64,000 nt of DNA from Cheiracanthium punctorium. Taxonomy: Eukaryota > Arthropoda > Arachnida > Araneae > Cheiracanthiidae. Made by a program: the position numbers and the translations under genes. A model generated the notes under the pieces. It was not told the DNA's origin and made no database searches. It was given only the letters and a program-made list of their open reading frames with translations. How positions within the stretch are numbered: the first letter of the stretch is position 1; each line of letters opens with the position of its first letter. The stretch lies in assembly GCA_038373885.1 (NCBI GenBank), contig JAWZYV010014431.1, positions 107,299 through 171,298 of the forward strand, written 5' to 3'. This document shows, piece after piece, positions 44,944 to 55,773 of this stretch.

Positions 44944-47648
44944 TAATGGCTCTGCTGCTGTCTTGGAACTGCCACGGTTTCCTTAATAAAAACGATGACC
45001 TCAAAACGCTGATTTATGATCATAACCCCGCTTGCTTTGCCCTTCAGGAAACCTTTCTCAAAACCAATAGACATACTAAAATCCATAATTACACCATCTT
45101 TCGCAAGGACTATGAGCTCAATGATAGGGCCACAGGTGGAGTTGCCCTATTAATTAACAATAGTTATCCTCACACTATGGTCAATCTTAACACAAATCTC
45201 CAAGCAGTTGCCACTCGTATTCAATTAAAACAACTCACAACTGTCTGCTGTATATACCTCCCTCCTAGTGAAGCCATAAGCCAAACATCCCTCAATAGTC
45301 TCATTCAGCAACTTCCTCCTCCTTTCATCCTCCTTGGTGACATGAATGCTCATAGTCCCTTGTGGGGTAGCAAGGACACCAACAATAGAGGCCTTCAAAT
45401 CGAAGAACTTCTCTCTGACTTCTCCCTTTGCTGCATGAATAATGGTGACAATACTTACTTTCACTATCCAACTAAAACTTTCCATGCAATAGACCTTGCA
45501 ATCTGTTCTCCATCACTTCTCCCAACATATAATTTTTCTGTATCCTGCGATCTCCTGAACAGTGATCATTTTCCGATTCTTCTGTCACCTCTGTACCACA
45601 ATCCCCAACATACTTCAGTACCTAGATATATTCATGATAAGGCAGATTGGTTCACCTTCACTTCCCTGTCTGCCATCACCTCTGATGTTGTTGAAGGCCC
45701 CATAGACGAGGTTGTACAAAACGTTACTTCAATCATCATCCAAGCCGCTGATGCCAGTATTCCTAAATCAGGCATCAGACCTCGACGCAATAAAAAACCG
45801 TGGTGGAATGAACAATGCACCCTTGCTAAAAAGAAGCAGCAGAAAGCCTGGAGCAATTTTCGGCGGTTCCCCACCACCGAAAATCTCACCCACTTTAAGC
45901 AAGCTAAAGCTTATGCACGTAGAGTCCGGCGTCAGTGTCAAAGAGAATCCTGGATCAAATATATCTCCAGCATTACAGCCTCTACTTCTAGTAAGGAACT
46001 ATGGACGAAAACGAAAAGAGCCATGGGTATTTATACTAATCAGTCTATTTCCTGTCTATCCATAAATAACAGCATTATATCCGAAACAAAAGAAATCGCA
46101 AATAGTATTGGTGAATCTCTCTCTTCCATCTCATGCAGTACCTCCTACTCAAATTCTTTCCTCCCGTATAAACAACAAGCAGAACGACAAAAAATAAATT
46201 TCAAAACCTCCTCACACTTCACATACAATAGCGACCTTACCATCCATGAACTCACCAAACACTTAAAACAGTCCTCAAACACATCCCCAGGTCCCGATGG
46301 TATTACTTATGAAATGCTGAAACACTTATCCCATGCATCTTTACTCAACCTTTTGAAATTGTACAATAGAATATGGAACGAACAAACCTTTCCCACCTCT
46401 TGGAGAAATGCAATAGTTATTCCCTTTCCTAAACCAGGAAAAGATACATCTAACCCTAATAACTACCGACCCATAGCCCTTACTAGTTGCTTATGTAAAT
46501 TAATGGAGAAAATTATCAATACCCGGCTTGTTTACATTTTAGAAACAGGGAACCATATACATCCCTTCCAGAGTGGCTTCCGGAAGGGTAGATCCACCAT
46601 AGATAACATATTAAAATTACAGACCCAAATTCGTAATGCCTTCTTACGGAAGAACCACTTAGTCTCTGTGTTTTTTGATATTGAAAAGGCATATGACCGA
46701 ACGTGGAGGTACGGGATCCTCTTGGATCTTCATAATATAGGACTTCGAGGCAACCTACCCACTTTTATAAAAAACTTTCTGTCACTCCGATATTTCCGGG
46801 TCCGGATTAATGGCATGCTATCTAATAACTTTGTTCAAGAGGAGGGTGTTCCACAGGGCTCCGTTCTTAGTGTCACCCTCTTCTCAATAAAAATTAACAA
46901 CATCCTGGAACAACTGCCCTCGACTGTCTACGGTAGTCTTTATGTAGACGACCTGCAAATCTCCTGTCAGGGAAAGGACATGCGCCTGATAGAACGCCAG
47001 CTTCAGAATGCCATCAACCGCATCTTAAAGTGGTGTGACAGAAATGGGTTTAAAATATCAGCAGAGAAAACAGTTTGTACCCATTTTTGCCGGAAGCGCG
47101 GGATCCACCCAGATCCGGAACTTTATCTGGACCATACCAATATTGCTGTCAAGGATTCTATCAAATTTTTAGGTTTAAATTTTGACAAGAAACTTACATT
47201 TGCTAAACATATCTCAGACATCCGCAATAAATGCGAGAAAAAACTTAACATTTTAAAGGTTTTAACCAATACCTCTTGGGCGGCAGACCGTGATGCGCTC
47301 TTGCGGATCTACCGTGCCGTCATCCGTTCCAAAATTGACTATGCAAGCTGCGTTTATGGATCGGCTTCTAAATCAGCACTAAAAAAACTTGACACTGTGC
47401 ATCATACTGCACTACGCATATGCTCTGGAGCTTTTAGGACATCGCCTGTACATAGCCTTTACGTCACCTGTCATGAACCATCTCTCACTCTCATACGTCA
47501 TAAATTATCATTAAATACCTATTATCGCATCCTTTCTCATTCTTCACATCCCTTAAAGGATTCTCTAATAGACACCCAATTGGACCAGTTTTATGAAAAT
47601 CGCCCTTCCTGTACTCCCCCTTCGGACTTAGAATCCGTAGGAGTGTAG
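44940..47648 (+). CDS. LINE-A ORF2 endonuclease and reverse transcriptase
   Basis: 902 codons in this frame. An apurinic-type endonuclease comes first (LSWNCHGFLN, LQETFLK, LLGDMNAHSPLW, NSDHFPIL). The reverse transcriptase follows: PKPGKDTSNPNNYRPIALTS, SGFRKGRST, FFDIEKAYDRTW, EGVPQGSVLS and the catalytic YVDD. These make the target nick and copy the RNA. The natural protein should run on into RNase H, but one base is missing or extra in a C run (47616-47620). This frame therefore ends after 13 wrong residues, while the next frame reads PFGLRIRR, the conserved continuation. No other break is seen. Confidence 0.93.
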   Translation: MIMALLLSWNCHGFLNKNDDLKTLIYDHNPACFALQETFLKTNRHTKIHNYTIFRKDYELNDRATGGVALLINNSYPHTMVNLNTNLQAVATRIQLKQLTTVCCIYLPPSEAISQTSLNSLIQQLPPPFILLGDMNAHSPLWGSKDTNNRGLQIEELLSDFSLCCMNNGDNTYFHYPTKTFHAIDLAICSPSLLPTYNFSVSCDLLNSDHFPILLSPLYHNPQHTSVPRYIHDKADWFTFTSLSAITSDVVEGPIDEVVQNVTSIIIQAADASIPKSGIRPRRNKKPWWNEQCTLAKKKQQKAWSNFRRFPTTENLTHFKQAKAYARRVRRQCQRESWIKYISSITASTSSKELWTKTKRAMGIYTNQSISCLSINNSIISETKEIANSIGESLSSISCSTSYSNSFLPYKQQAERQKINFKTSSHFTYNSDLTIHELTKHLKQSSNTSPGPDGITYEMLKHLSHASLLNLLKLYNRIWNEQTFPTSWRNAIVIPFPKPGKDTSNPNNYRPIALTSCLCKLMEKIINTRLVYILETGNHIHPFQSGFRKGRSTIDNILKLQTQIRNAFLRKNHLVSVFFDIEKAYDRTWRYGILLDLHNIGLRGNLPTFIKNFLSLRYFRVRINGMLSNNFVQEEGVPQGSVLSVTLFSIKINNILEQLPSTVYGSLYVDDLQISCQGKDMRLIERQLQNAINRILKWCDRNGFKISAEKTVCTHFCRKRGIHPDPELYLDHTNIAVKDSIKFLGLNFDKKLTFAKHISDIRNKCEKKLNILKVLTNTSWAADRDALLRIYRAVIRSKIDYASCVYGSASKSALKKLDTVHHTALRICSGAFRTSPVHSLYVTCHEPSLTLIRHKLSLNTYYRILSHSSHPLKDSLIDTQLDQFYENRPSCTPPSDLESVGV

Positions 47649-47659
47649 TCGGTACCCAA

Positions 47660-48619
47660 TTGGAGGATGTTAATGCATCTACTTGTTCATTTCATGAAGT
47701 GCCGCCATGGACTAAATTACAGATTTCCTACCTACAACCATTCGAAGGCTTCACAAAACCAAACACTGACCCCATAATATACGAACAGTTATTTCTAGAC
47801 CATAAAAGCAAATATAGAAACTTCGACAAACTATATACTGACGGCTCAAAATATCTTAATCACGTTGGCTTTGCTTATGTACATCGAAATCATTCTTACA
47901 ACTACACCCTACCTTCATTTTGCTCCATATTTACAGCCGAATTAATAGCTATTTATGAAAGCCTTCTTTACATCTCGAGAACAAATATCAAACATTTCAT
48001 TATCTACTCTGACTCATTAAGTGTATTAGAGAATCTGAGGTCTGGCTCCCTCACTCATAGTTATATTTTAAAAGTCCTATGCATGCACAAGAGACTCATG
48101 AACCGTGGATACAACATCCTCTACTGCTGGGTACCTAGCCATATTGGGATTCCCGGAAACGAAAAAGCCGATTCTTTGGCAAGGCATTCTACCGTCCCAT
48201 ATAACCGTGATCTGCCCTATACTGACATAAAGTCTGGCATCTCTTCCCTAACAAAAGGCACTTGGAATGACATATGGGACTGTGAAACGCAAAACAAACT
48301 TCACTCTATCCGGCCAGCTCTCACCCACTGGTCCACTCAACCATACCGTAAACACGATGTCACTCTCACTCGTCTTCGGATTGGCCACACGAGGCTAACT
48401 CATAAGTACCTCCTTTTGGGTGAACCCCCTTCTGAATGCCCACATTGTCATACTCATCTTAGCATACATCATCTTTTAACCTCTTGCTCTGCTTTTAATA
48501 GTTTCTACCAAATACTTTTTAACTGTTCTCATCCCAAACTGGACGATAGTTTGGGTGAAACCCCCCATCGAAATTTGTTTGCATTTCTTAGACGTACCAA
48601 AATCTTTTATTCAATGTGA
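47660..48619 (+). CDS. LINE-A ORF2 RNase H and C-terminal domain (out of frame)
   Basis: Continuation of ORF2 in the shifted frame; homology begins near 47618, and the listed start (TTG) is only where the open frame is called. RNase H acidic residues are all present: YTDGSK, FTAELIAIYE, YSDSLSVLENL and GNEKADSLARH. A C-terminal Cys/His block (CPHCHTHLSIHHLLTSC) follows. If the C-run base is a sequencing error, the whole element is intact and potentially active. Confidence 0.92.
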   Translation: MEDVNASTCSFHEVPPWTKLQISYLQPFEGFTKPNTDPIIYEQLFLDHKSKYRNFDKLYTDGSKYLNHVGFAYVHRNHSYNYTLPSFCSIFTAELIAIYESLLYISRTNIKHFIIYSDSLSVLENLRSGSLTHSYILKVLCMHKRLMNRGYNILYCWVPSHIGIPGNEKADSLARHSTVPYNRDLPYTDIKSGISSLTKGTWNDIWDCETQNKLHSIRPALTHWSTQPYRKHDVTLTRLRIGHTRLTHKYLLLGEPPSECPHCHTHLSIHHLLTSCSAFNSFYQILFNCSHPKLDDSLGETPHRNLFAFLRRTKIFYSM

Positions 48620-48891
48620 AGTGTCCAATTTTGTCTGACTGGTATCTGGATGGGAGGCCCCATCCAGATGCCTTTGTTTCAACTTTTATCCTCCATTAAC
48701 ACTTTTTATCTACCTTCAACACTATCGACTTTTTACTTTCTTTCACTTTTCATCATTTAGTCTTTACATTTTAGCTTTTACTAAGTTTCGTGACACCTTT
48801 TACCTGAATACATCATTTATGGTTTTAACTCATTGTCTGGCGCAGTATGTCCTTTTTGGACCTTGTGCCATTAAACACAAACCAACCAACC
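48620..48891 (+). other. LINE-A 3' UTR and tail
   Basis: Ends CAAACCAACCAACCAAC, a simple repeat rather than poly(A). The LINE-B tail near 38453 is similar (CCAAACCAACCAATCAAC), hinting at related 3'-end recognition. Confidence 0.8.
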
Positions 48892-48907
48892 AACCTCTGT
48901 TCCTGCG

Positions 48908-49639
48908 GTACTTTCTTTAATGTTAGCGACCTGCTAAATTTACAGCATTCTAAGCTCAATGTTCATGTTTTCCCTTGACTTGGACAGAAAATTTAAAATT
49001 TTTAAGAGAGTCCAGTACGTTATTCTTATTTATTTATATTTTATTTATTTATTTTTGGGAGGGGGGGGAGAGGTTGATATTGTAAATATTTTTAGAAAAA
49101 TAATGTGGAAAAAGATATTTAATAATTTGAAGAGGTGGAACGACTTTTAGCGTGACTTCATTAATCAAAAGTTTGGCATAAGCAGGGAACAGGCGTCGAT
49201 ACAAACAAACATTGGGCTCGTTTTGTGGCCCTATAACAAAATTACAATCGATTTTAACGGAACCCCTTCACAAAAATACAGTCGATTAAAACTGCCCTTC
49301 ATTGGCATTTTAATGTGTTTCATCAAATAACAAAAAAAGTGACTTTTATTAAAATTTGGTTTGAAAATTAACAAAAAGTTCTGAAATTCACAAAATTGAG
49401 CATTAAAATTCACAAAAATAGGCAGTTTCTACAAAAATGGGCCCTGGAAAATATTCCTGGATTGACCCCTGATAAATTATGTATGTTATTGAGTTGAAGA
49501 CGTGTTCACGAAAAAAAAAGGGGGGGGAGGTATATAAATTAGGTGAATGTACATATACTCTAAAGAAAACTAATATTCTGAGATATTATCTTAGCTAGAC
49601 TTATAAACGATTTTTTTGAAATGCTAGAAAATAGAATTA
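48908..49639. other. Spacer
   Basis: No gene recognised. G run at 49516-49527. Part of the sequence invading LINE-B. Confidence 0.35.
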
Positions 49640-49647
49640 TATGCACA

Positions 49648-49839
49648 CATGGGCGCCCATAAGGGGGGGCAAGGTATGGAACTTGCCCCCCGCCCTAAAG
49701 TTTTAGGTTTATGTCTCATGATGTTAGCAATGGCAAAAACAGAACTAAATTTGTTAAAAGTGTGAAATTTGCCACCCTCTAGAAATTTTTTTTTGAAATT
49801 TGCCCCCCCCCCCTAGGAAAATTACTATGGGCGCCCATG
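49648..49839. mobile_element. hAT-type MITE, CATGGGCGCCCAT family
   Basis: A 192-bp element. CATGGGCGCCCATAAGGG at the left, CTATGGGCGCCCATG at the right, G and C runs inside. Perfect 8-bp duplication TATGCACA at 49640-49647 and 49840-49847. Confidence 0.95.
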
Positions 49840-49847
49840 TATGCACA

Positions 49848-50469
49848 TCAGCAGATCGTTATAAACAATAGCAGTGAAGGTTCCCCTTCTGTGTCGAACG
49901 TTGCTTCTCCCTGTTGCTGAGAGCAACGCTGTTAGTAGGAAGAAATGAGGTGATTTGTTGCTAGATTTTTCTAATGCATGAAATTCTAAAAGGGTTAAAG
50001 GTATCGAAATACTGACTTAGATAGTACTGCAACTAGAGTTTATCTCTCACGACACGACGAACCAACTAGAACGGCCCCCTCCCATGGAACCATAACTTAT
50101 TTTGGAGCCCCCTACCTAGTCTGGGGCACGTGTCCCTAGGTGCCCCTGGGAGCAGATATAAATCATAAAATCGCAGACCGTTTCTTATTCTCTTAAACTG
50201 CGTCGCATTTGAATTCGCAATTAGTCGTCTGTCAAGTCAAGTAAGTTGTGCCCGATCATAAAAGTGCGTTGTCTCTCTGCTAATGACCTTCAAACACCAA
50301 AATTAGGTTCATTAAAATATAAATGAGAAACTGGCCCCAACCTGTGACACGGCGGCAAATAAAGGGGGGGGGGCAAGCGGGCACGGGACAAGCACCGGGA
50401 GACATTCTAAATGGAACGCCAAAATCAGTTATAGTTTCTTGGGATGGGGCGCGGCTCCATGCGAGGGGG
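49848..50469. other. Spacer
   Basis: No gene recognised. Contains fragments like GGAGCCCCCTACC and a GGGGGGGGGGCAAG block near 50362, probably MITE debris. Confidence 0.35.
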
Positions 50470-50477
50470 CACACGAC

Positions 50478-50670
50478 CATATGCACCCATAAGGGGAGGG
50501 GGGGCAAGGTAAGGAACTTGCCACCCCCTAAAGTTTTAAGTTAATGTCTCATTATGTTAACAAATGGCAAAAATAGAACTAAATTTGTTAAAAGTTTGAA
50601 ATTTGTCCCCCTCTAGAAACTTTTTTTTAAGTTTGCCCCCCCCCCATGAAAATTACTATGGGCGTCTATG
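50478..50670. mobile_element. hAT-type MITE, second copy of the 49648 type
   Basis: A 193-bp element collinear with 49648-49839, including AACTTGCC, GTTTTAAGTTAATGTCTCAT and TTACTATGGGCG. Perfect 8-bp duplication CACACGAC at 50470-50477 and 50671-50678. Confidence 0.95.
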
Positions 50671-51104
50671 CACACGACACTAATTATGGTTTGCCCCGGA
50701 TGACATAAACTCTAATTGCAGCATTGCCTGTGAAAATGACCTCTTTTTGCTCACTATTTACAGCAACAGGTCTTTTTTTCTAACGCTGAACAATTGATTT
50801 CAGACAAGTTTAAAATCGATGCCCCTAATTTTTGCTTTCCTGAGAAATTATCTAGCTTGGCCATTTGGTAGAATCTGCCATCGTTCCTGTTGGGTTGAAA
50901 AGCTTCTGTGATTCTATTCTTTTGTTTATTTTTGCAGGGGATTTTTTTTTTTAATCTGATAGTATATTTGGGTTATAAATGCATGATTTGGGTTCAAAAT
51001 CATAACTTTGCCCCCTGACTTTTTAGACTAGGGGGCAATTTCTACAACTGCAGGGGCAATTGCCCCCCCTCGCCCCCCCCCCAGATTACGCCTATGCACG
51101 TCAG

Positions 51105-54100
51105 GAACTAAATAGGCTTCTGACAGGCCCACCGGGTAAGATGCTGCAGCGACGGACGTTTTCACTGTGTCTTTGGACGCATCCGTAGCAATTACCATTG
51201 TGTCATTGTCCAGGCAATCGTACCACTCGTTCCAGGCGCCCACCACCATGTTTTGCGGGATATCATGGTTTTGAAAGAACAGCCCCTTGGTAATAATTTC
51301 AAAATTTAGAGGGACCCCAAGGGGAGGAGGCCAGGAAAATCTTAAAATGTGGGAGGTATCTACATTAAAAAAGTCTAAAAGATCAAGCATAGGCTGGTAC
51401 CAGATAGGTTTAGCATTGGGAGCCAGGTGCAGAGACCTTAATTTATCGCAAATTATATGCCCGGGAGAAAGTGCTAGTTGCCGAATGATAAATTTCTTCG
51501 TTAGATAGGAAAGGCGGGCAGCCATGGAGGAGGCCCCAGCCTCCCTCCTGAGAATGGGGATGGGGGTCCATTTCGGGAGTCCAGTCGCCACGCGGAGCGC
51601 AGCGTTGTAGATGACTTCCAAAGTGTTAATCACAGAGGGAGGGACGTTGAAAAAAAGGGGGCAGGAGTATTCTAGAAGACTTCTAATTATGGCATTAACT
51701 ATACAGAGCATGTGGTTACTATTCACGCCACGAGAAGTGCTAGCGATAGCCTTAAGGAAATTAAGCCTTTTGAACGCTTTAGCACGCAGATACGAGAAAT
51801 GGTGGTTAAAGGACAGGTTTCTACTCAGCCAAATACCCAGAAATCTAGCCGTGGTATTCCAAGGTATTTCTTGACCCAAGACTTCGAGCGGAGGGCCGGG
51901 ATCGCGTTTCCGAGAGAAGTTTATCGCTACGCATTTACCTTGAGAGATTTTAAGCTCATTTGCATTGCACCATTGGGTAATCCTGTTGAGCATGGTTTGC
52001 AACTTTCTACGAACTCTGTTTTCATCAGGACCATTTGCATAAACGACAATGTCGTCCGCGTAAACATTCAACCGGACCCCATCCTCGACGACTTCGAAGA
52101 TATCACTTATGTACAGCATAAAGAGGAAGGGGGAAAGAACGCTCCCCTGAGGGACGCCCTGAGAGCAAGGTCTCTGATGCGACATAGTCAATTTCCACCG
52201 CACTTGAATCCTACGGTTGCTCAGAAACAAGGCGATCCAGCGACCAATTTTCCCTCTAATGCCCATACTGGCCATTTTATGGATGAGCCCATCAATCCAG
52301 ACGCTATCATATGCTGCTTTGATATCGAGGCTGAGAACCATAATGAATTCCCGGGCAGCTCGAGCAACATGTATGTCATTTACCAAGTTGCAGAGGGCAG
52401 TGGTGCAATCACGGGAAGGCATGAACCCAAAATGGGTGGGCTGAAACAGGTTGCGAGCGCCAGCACAAATCACCAAACGACGAAGCAGTATTCTTTCGAA
52501 CACCTTTGCACACACCGAGGTTAAGGTGATAGGTCTATAGGACCCAGTTAAATGAGCGGGTTTTCCAGGTTTTCGAACAGGGATAATTGTACCCAGATTC
52601 CAAGAGTCGGGCACCACACCATTATCCAGGAGAGAGTTGAACAGGTCCAAGAAGATGCCTTTGCTTGCGGAGGAGAGGCCTTTTAGCAGTTTTGCAGAGA
52701 TTCCGTCATGCCCGGGGGTTGTGTTCCGAGTTTTACTCAACGCGGTATCCAGTTCATTCAGCGTGAAAGGGGTGTCCAGAACAGGATCCCCTTCACTAAG
52801 GTCATACGGAAGAGGCCGATGGGCCTCATAATTACTAAATTCGTTAAGGAAGGCCTGGGCCTGGTCAGCGCTGGCCGCAATAGGATGCGGACTCATGAGA
52901 ACATTATCTCCAGGCGGAGACTCTCTACGAGAAAGCCCCTTCAATATCTTAAAGATGTGGCCACTAGAGCAGCTATTTCGGCACAAGGAGTCCCAATAAC
53001 ATCTGGAAGTGACTTTTATATGTTTGCGGAGCCTAGCCGCGGCCTGCTTGTGTTTTTTTCCAAAAATCAATGGAGCAATGAGCGCGGGCAAGCCTGCGGA
53101 ACCTCCTCTTTTGGCCAAGAAGGTACCGACACGTAGCATCCCACCAAGGGGGGTAAGACGGGCGCCGAGCACCCAACTTATACTTGTTTTCCGACATCGC
53201 CTGTTGACTTAGCTGGAGGAGCGCACTATAGGACGAGGGGTAATTAGTTTGAAGAAGAGAATCCAGATCCTTACTAGCATTAGCCCACTTCACCGCCGTT
53301 TTCGAGGAAGACACTGAGGGCTCACATCCACGAGTCCTCACAGACACGATGACAGGATGGTGGTCCGAATCAAAGGTGTCCGGATGGACGTAGTATGACA
53401 TACTTTGGTGTAACTCAGGGGAGACCATAGTGAGATCAAGGAGGGAAGGGGGGTGACCAGCCACTGTGCGCGTCGGACAAACAGTATTCAGAATGCATAC
53501 ATGCTGGCTGGTAACCCAGTCAAAGAGACGATGTACATTCCAATTAATGGGAGGAAGGCAGTTTAGGATGTTCAAGTTAAAATCCCCTAAAATGATAAAG
53601 GGATGGTCAATGGAGCTAATAATCTCATCATACCACCCTTCGTTAAAATTACCCGAAGGTGAGTAGACGTTGATTATAGTGACCCAACGGTTCTCAGAGA
53701 ACACTTTGACACCAAGAGTCTCAGAGTCATCAGGACCCTGGGGGAGAGAAATTTGGCACGAAGCATACCTGGAGTGGACAGCAGTGAGCAAACCCCCCCC
53801 CTGCCAGCAGGTCTATCTTTTCTATAAATGATCATATTCGATAAGGCGAAAATAGAGGTGTCGTTGAGAAAAGTTTCCTGAAGACAGATAATATCCGAGT
53901 TAACAAAGGGGACGATACGAAGCCAGTGGCCGTTTTGACGAAGAGAACGACAATTCCAATGCACTAAATTGAAACCGCTGACCGCAACGAAAAACAAACG
54001 GATTGGAGCAAAGAGCACAAACCGGGCACTGGCAAGAAACCAAGGCAAACCACTGAGCCAACTAACTTCCCGAAGTGGGAGGCTGGCCAGTATTACCAAA

Positions 54101-54138
54101 GTTAAGTGGCATAGGCGGAGAAATAAACGCTTCTTCAC
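51105..54138 (-). pseudogene. LINE-B ORF2: endonuclease, reverse transcriptase, start of RNase H
   Basis: Minus strand. Endonuclease blocks are LVHWNCRSLRQNG, LQETFLND, ILGDFNLN and SDHHPVIV. Frames change in a C run near 53797-53804 and in a T run near 53055-53061. The reverse transcriptase is long and open: SYRPITLTS, DIKAAYDSVW, QGVPQGSVLSPFL and YADD in NVYADDIVVYA. RNase H begins at VIATDASKD and stops at LVPDV, where the 11.57-kb insertion enters; its remainder is at 38789-39515. With several frameshifts and a split domain, the copy is dead unless some of the homopolymer shifts are read errors. Confidence 0.93.
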
Positions 54139-55220
54139 AGTGGAAATCCATGACTAAAGTCTCACTTCCAGGGGTACTCATAGAAGGGGGAAGGTTTCCG
54201 TTGCTGCGCTGTTTTTTCTTACGAAGGTTTGCCTGATTTTTACCCGGGAGATTTTCTTGGAGACCCTCAGCAGCTTGTTTAACGGTATTAGCGACCGTTT
54301 CCATGATGCTATTGAAAGCTTGTAGCTGGACTTCCAGGAGCTTCTGGAACATGCTAGTCATATTTTCAGAAAACGTCTGTAGTGTGTTTTGTAGGTCTGA
54401 TTTGGTAACATAATCCGAAGAGGGGGTACTTGTATTTGGCTTGATGGCCGGGGCAGAAGCGTAGCTTGGGGAACTGGAGTTTCCCTCGCTCTCACGATAC
54501 AAACGACGAGCTTCAGCAATAGTTAGGTGATTCGCGCTTTTGAATTTTAGCAGGCGGGCTTCTCTGATATAATGAGGACAAGTTTTGTCGGAGACCTCAT
54601 GATCCCCTCTACAATTACTACACTTCACGGTCTCTGAAGTGCACGGACCGTCATGTGTGTTTGAGCAGCGGCCACAGCACCGGGGGTTGCGGCAAGCTTT
54701 AGACCCATGATTATATCTGTGGCAATTGAAACACGCTCTAGGTTTATCTGTGAATAAGGTAATTCTGTGTAACATATACCACAGTTTGACATCACGGGGG
54801 AGGGAGGTTCCCAATTTAGTTACGAGAACGGTTCTTGTCGGGGTGTAAACGTCATTTATTTATTTTTTTTTTTTGAAACCTGCGAACTTCTAGCACTTCA
54901 ATGCCAGTAGCCGACAGCTCTTCAGCTATCTCTTTGCAATTTATTTCCGGGTCCACATTATGCAATAGAAATCTGGTGGTGATAGTTTCTTTCTGTATGT
55001 ATGTGTTAACCGGCGTGTTTAACAGAGTTTTCATACCAAGGATCTTCTGGGCCACCTCGGCAGATTTTGTTGTTATAATAACCTTTCCCATCCTAGTCAA
55101 TCTAAGATAGTCAATATCAGAACTATTAGCCACACATTTAGAGATATCCGCTTTAAGCATTTTTGGGTGTTTGGAAGGAATTTTTCTTCGTATTAATAGG
55201 TTTTGGTTTAGTATACCCAT
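54062..55220 (-). pseudogene. LINE-B ORF1, gag-like
   Basis: The minus-strand ATG at 55220 starts an RNA-recognition-like N-terminal part (ADISKCVANSSDIDYLRLTR). An expanded A/T tract at 54857-54872 breaks the frame. The continuation carries zinc knuckles CFNCHRYNHGSKAC, CGRCSNTHDGPC and CSNCRGDHEVSDKTC, then a Gln/Ser-rich tail with a coiled-coil-like stretch. It overlaps the start of ORF2. The 5' end of LINE-B and a target duplication were not found. Confidence 0.88.
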
Positions 55221-55256
55221 GGCAAGGGTAAATTTTAATCTTTTGTGTTTTAACGA

Positions 55257-55659
55257 ATTATTCTAATAATAAAAATAGACGCCAGCAGGGGATCCAGGGG
55301 GGTGCACGTGCCCCCTGTCAGGGAGCCAGTGACCCTCCCCTTTCGGAGACTCCTGAGTCATTCGTCGGAGAATTTTTAAGATAAGAAACAATCCAATTTT
55401 TAGGCCAATTTTCATTTTGAAATATTTAAAAGAAAAACTACTTTAGTAGTACTTTCGCTTTTCAAAGATTCGTGAAATGATGCGTTTACATTTCAATCCG
55501 AAACAAAATGTTATGGGTGTCGGAAGTGGGGGATGTTCGCAGTGGCGTGGCGTAGGGGGGGGGGCGCCCGACCAGGGCAGAAAATGTCTAGAGGCGGTAT
55601 AACGCCTATGGTTAACTTATTTTAAAAAGATTAAAATGTCATGGAGTTTCAGGCGGTTT
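55257..55659. other. Spacer with MITE debris
   Basis: No gene. GGGGGGTGCACGTGCCCCCT near 55296 and a G run at 55554-55564 are remnants of G-run MITEs. Confidence 0.35.
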
Positions 55660-55773
55660 TCTCCAGATGAAGGAGAAAGGAGGTAGGGAAAATGGGAAAC
55701 AAAAGATCTCTGTGGGCCCCAGGATTGCGACACCAGTGAGAACATAAAGAAGGTGCTCGCTCACCCTGAGGGG
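55660..55773 (-). mobile_element. Isolated fragment of a LINE-A-like 5' UTR
   Basis: Minus strand starts CCCCTCAGGG, like LINE-A, and shares CACCTTCTTTA, GGTGTCGCAATCC and GGGGCCC before diverging. No coding part follows. Retroposition usually loses the 5' end, so a 5' fragment alone is odd. Confidence 0.7.

Larger units (their letters stand above)
43166..48891 (+). mobile_element. LINE-A, full-length I-type non-LTR retrotransposon
   Basis: About 5.73 kb, flanked by a perfect 16-bp target duplication AACCTCTGTTCCTGCG (43150-43165 and 48892-48907). A GC-rich 5' UTR of about 550 bases is followed by ORF1, ORF2 and a 3' UTR of about 270 bases that ends in an AACC-type simple tail. The presence of the 5' UTR and both duplications shows a complete insertion. 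RNase H after the reverse transcriptase puts it with the I-group clades rather than Jockey. Confidence 0.95.
39524..51096. mobile_element. hAT-like insertion splitting LINE-B, itself heavily invaded
   Basis: The left end CATGGGCGTAACTTGGG and the inverted right end CATAGGCGTAATCTGGG are related, each followed by G-rich sequence. Flanks CACGTTAG (39516-39523) and CACGTCAG (51097-51104) match at 7 of 8, the size of a hAT duplication. Removing the insertion joins ..LVPDV to DSVFTAEAL.. in LINE-B. The original insertion was probably much smaller and grew by later insertions, including LINE-A and several MITEs. No hAT transposase was found inside. Confidence 0.8.

Noticed and set aside
44748..45086. 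Minus-strand frames within LINE-A
   Set aside because: Shadows of ORF1 and ORF2, without motifs.
51712..52524. Plus-strand open frame of 270 codons
   Set aside because: It lies antisense to the LINE-B reverse transcriptase, shows no domain of its own, and is a shadow of that coding sequence.
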